Assembly (NCBI GenBank): GCA_022376465.1
Contig: JACDTU010000006.1
Location: 1,488,001 to 1,552,000, forward strand
Source of the DNA: Cubamyces lactineus
Lineage: Eukaryota; Basidiomycota; Agaricomycetes; Polyporales; Polyporaceae
Length of the DNA stretch: 64,000 nt
Direction: 5' to 3'
The notes under the pieces were generated by a model. That model worked only from the letters and a program-made list of their open reading frames with translations. It did not search any database and was not told the DNA's origin. The position numbers were made by a program, and so were the translations under genes. This document shows, piece after piece, positions 61,627 through 64,000 of the stretch (its first letter is position 1; each line of letters opens with the position of its first letter).

Positions 61627-62782
61627 ATGGCGCGAAACGACGCGAAACGACGCTTTCCCGCTGCCCCGTCGATAGTCTTTGTATCGTCGCCAATTTCTCA
61701 TCTTAAAGGACATGGCCATGGCTCTACAAGCTTCAGTACCTCGACTGCAACTACAACGCCGCCAACGTGTCCTACATCTCCTGAACGCCAAATGCCTGCC
61801 GCTAACTACGTCCAACGTGAGTGACCGCACTCGGTATTGACCTGCCTCATCGCTAACTATCGGTGATCAGGTGTACGAACCGCTTTGGGTGTATCGGCGA
61901 AAAACGAAGTCGACACTATCCTATTAGTCGACCTAGTCGATCGCGGTACGTCCCGGCAAACCATCGCCAGCGACATTCAACTGACCATACCTTCTAGTCG
62001 AAGACTCGCTAATCCTGGACGGCAAACGTCCCGGCCCCCGCGCGAAATACTTCGTTGAGAAGGCGCTGAAGCGCGAAGTGAGTTCGCCTCTAATTCACGG
62101 TTGTTTACCCTTACTCACCGAAATTGTTAGCGTCTCGCGGCTCGAGTGAAACTCGTGCAAGAAAGGAACGGCAATGTCAAAGTTATCTTAACTTCATCGG
62201 GGCTGAACTAGTATGTACGAGGCTACACTCTCGCCTTCAACGGTTCTGATCAACGCGTGTACACCTAGCTATCAGAACTTCGACATCTTTCATGTCATCG
62301 ATCCCAATGGACCTAAGTTACGTCGCCTAACTGTGGCGGAGGTGAGCTGTCCTATGTGACTGGTCACGTGAAGTGTTCCTCACGATCAGCATGCAGCTGC
62401 AACACGAGACATACCGTCTCAACAAAATCTTGGGCGAGCTGTTGGAAATTATCCGTTCGAAAGACGACAAGTACCGCGCTGTCTCTTCCTTTGAGGAGCT
62501 CCCGGGCATTGTAAGTTGGTCACCATCTCGAGAAGTTAGGATATGCTCACGGTAAATTAGACCGCCAGTACCGTCAACAGGGTCAGGGCACTCGGCGAAG
62601 AGGTACGCAAATCATTCAAACTGGTCTACGTACATCAGCCTCGCTCACGCTAGACATCACAGTATACGACGCTGTCCTCCACCCTGGCAGAACACACCAC
62701 GTTTCAACGTACGCTGAGGGCTCAACCGCCTGCCCCTATCTACAACCCTGCTCCTACTCCCGTTCCCATCGTTGATTCCTGA
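61627..62782 (+). CDS. unknown protein, tandem helical family member 2
   Basis: The start MARNDAKRRFPAAPSIVFVS leads through a Ser/Thr stretch to 'YVQRVRTALGVSAKNEVDTI', then exons 'VEDSLILDGKRPGPRAKYFV', 'RLAARVKLVQERNGNVKVIL', 'YYQNFDIFHVIDPNGPKLRR', 'LQHETYRLNKILGELLEIIR', 'TASTVNRVRALGEE' and 'YTTLSSTLAEHTTFQRTLRA', ending Pro-rich at TGA 62780-62782. The order and phase of seven introns parallel the gene at 60300-61355. Introns are 45-60 nt. It is helical throughout, with no recognised domain. Confidence 0.62.
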
Positions 62783-63313
62783 GCACCCACATAGCGCAGT
62801 CCTGTATTGGCGTTCAACTAATGTACTCGTCTCTTAAACTGAATGGATGATTATTGCTCGACACGATATAGCGGTCATGAGTGAGATATGCTACGGGAGT
62901 AGCGCACGTCGTATAACGGTTTGGGCAGCATGGGAGGCCCGCTGGCGCGTGTTCGACATTAGGGCGGGGATGAACAAGGATCGCGCGGCGGGCTCCGGTG
63001 AGCTATATACCGCTCCGTCCAGGACGCACGGCTAGAACCGGACAAGCGGTACCTCCCGGTGCCATGCCTCAAGCTGTTGTTGTTGGCGGACATCGTCGCG
63101 CACGCCACAGTTGGCACTAGATAGCTTACGGAGCCAAGAAGTATATAGTCCAAAAGCGGGGGCGAGATACAGCATACATACACACAACGGGGAGAAGAGA
63201 ATCCATAAAAGTACAGGGGTGATCAAAGGCTCGAGGCAGGCTTAGACTGGTTCGAACTAGCTGGACAGGCAGAGATGAGCACGTCGCACGTATACCGGAA
63301 GTCGTCCGCTTAC

Positions 63314-63600
63314 CAGCCTCATCCCGCTGGAGCTCACGGAACTTGGCGTGGTATGGGAGATAAGGGCGTACGACGTCTTCGCCCAGATGGCTGACGAGCA
63401 ATTCTTCGAGTTGTTGCGCACGATTATGAGCTAGGTACCATAGCGAACGATACGCCTGTATCTGGACGGCATCACTGCAGGACGAATCGCCGTATAACGC
63501 CTGCTTGTGTAGTGTGAGTTCTTCGGTAAGGTCATGGAGTTCTAGAGTATCCGTCAGTACTGAGATATCAAACTGTGGGACCTCGCATACTCTTCCGTAG
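63314..63600 (-). CDS. partial exon of an unknown gene
   Basis: About 90 codons are open on the minus strand, reading 'FDISVLTDTLELHDLTEELT', 'DAVQIQAYRSLWYLAHNRAQ' and 'DVVRPYLPYHAKFRELQRDE' to a GTAAGC donor at 63309-63313. The composition is clearly coding-like (helical, charged). The acceptor may be CCCACAG near 63580. I could not define the other exons; downstream sequence carries stops and upstream sequence is near the window edge. Confidence 0.4.
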
Positions 63601-64000
63601 TTTGGTCACGCGCCGTCGTACATGTTCAGAGGGCGAGTAATGGCAATGACGATGATTGCAGCCCGTATGGAGGGTGCACAACCGGCGGCGATCTGGGAAC
63701 ATACGATGATCAGCTACGACCGCAATACCCTAGAGAATTTGACTGACGTAGTGTGCGATGGTTACGATGAGACATATCCGGAACGCTGTGTTGTAGGGGA
63801 GGAAGGGCTGGGTCTGTTATACTGGAGTTGGGGAGGTGGTTGGGAGCGTAGAGGCCTGCAGCGAGGGAAAGGGAGGGCAAGGGAGGGCAGGGGGTGTTCC
63901 CTGATTACCGTGCGAACTGCCTCATCCCGCGACCGAACTTGACGCCATGTAGCGCGCAGTCGCGCTGCTCTGAATCTTCAAGGCAGGTGAAGGTACGCAG

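Noticed and set aside
1..64000. CRISPR arrays, bacterial operons, rRNA genes, viral genes
   Set aside because: None seen; the sequence is fungal nuclear with introns throughout.

Overview
This is a 64 kb piece of a filamentous basidiomycete nuclear genome, most likely a wood-decay or related mushroom (Agaricomycetes, possibly Polyporales). The evidence is short 45-75 nt GT-AG introns in nearly every gene, several fungal-type FunK1 protein kinases, a polyporopepsin-like secreted aspartic protease, a CxC2/KDZ transposase, a Tnp2 (CACTA-type) transposase and multicopy Agaricomycete hypothetical families. Gene models were spliced by eye from donor and acceptor signals and reading-frame continuity. 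No database search was possible, so family names rest on motif recognition.

Layout. 0.5-5 kb: a small Cys-rich gene, a copia gag remnant and low-complexity repeats. 5.7-7.6 kb: a MAGE/Nse3-like gene whose second exon holds a 500 bp hAT-like MITE with a clean 8 bp target-site duplication, plus further lesions downstream. 9-11.3 kb: FunK1 kinase 1. 11.6-11.9 kb: a tRNA-derived SINE-like repeat. 12.4-23.3 kb: a run of six minus-strand, lineage-restricted unknown genes. 24.8-29.1 kb: a KDZ transposase gene. 30.7-32.3 kb: an inverted second copy of the 123-aa gene and of the SINE, next to a kinase fragment.

33-51.3 kb is a FunK1 locus: one intact kinase, one pseudogene, two tandem minus-strand paralogues about 11 kb apart that share promoter sequence, and two decayed pieces. 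It is interrupted by an aspartic protease gene, a multi-pass membrane protein gene and tRNA-Phe(GAA). 52.7-56.6 kb carries a Tnp2 transposase gene. 57.2-62.8 kb carries four unknown genes for mainly helical proteins; two are tandem paralogues with little sequence similarity but matching exon order and intron phases.

Functionally this looks like an accessory, transposon-rich region evolving by duplication, conversion and decay rather than one pathway. The best candidates for undescribed biology are the co-oriented unknown genes at 12.4-23.3 kb, the mobile pair of 123-aa gene plus SINE, the FunK1 locus, and the 57-63 kb helical-protein cluster.
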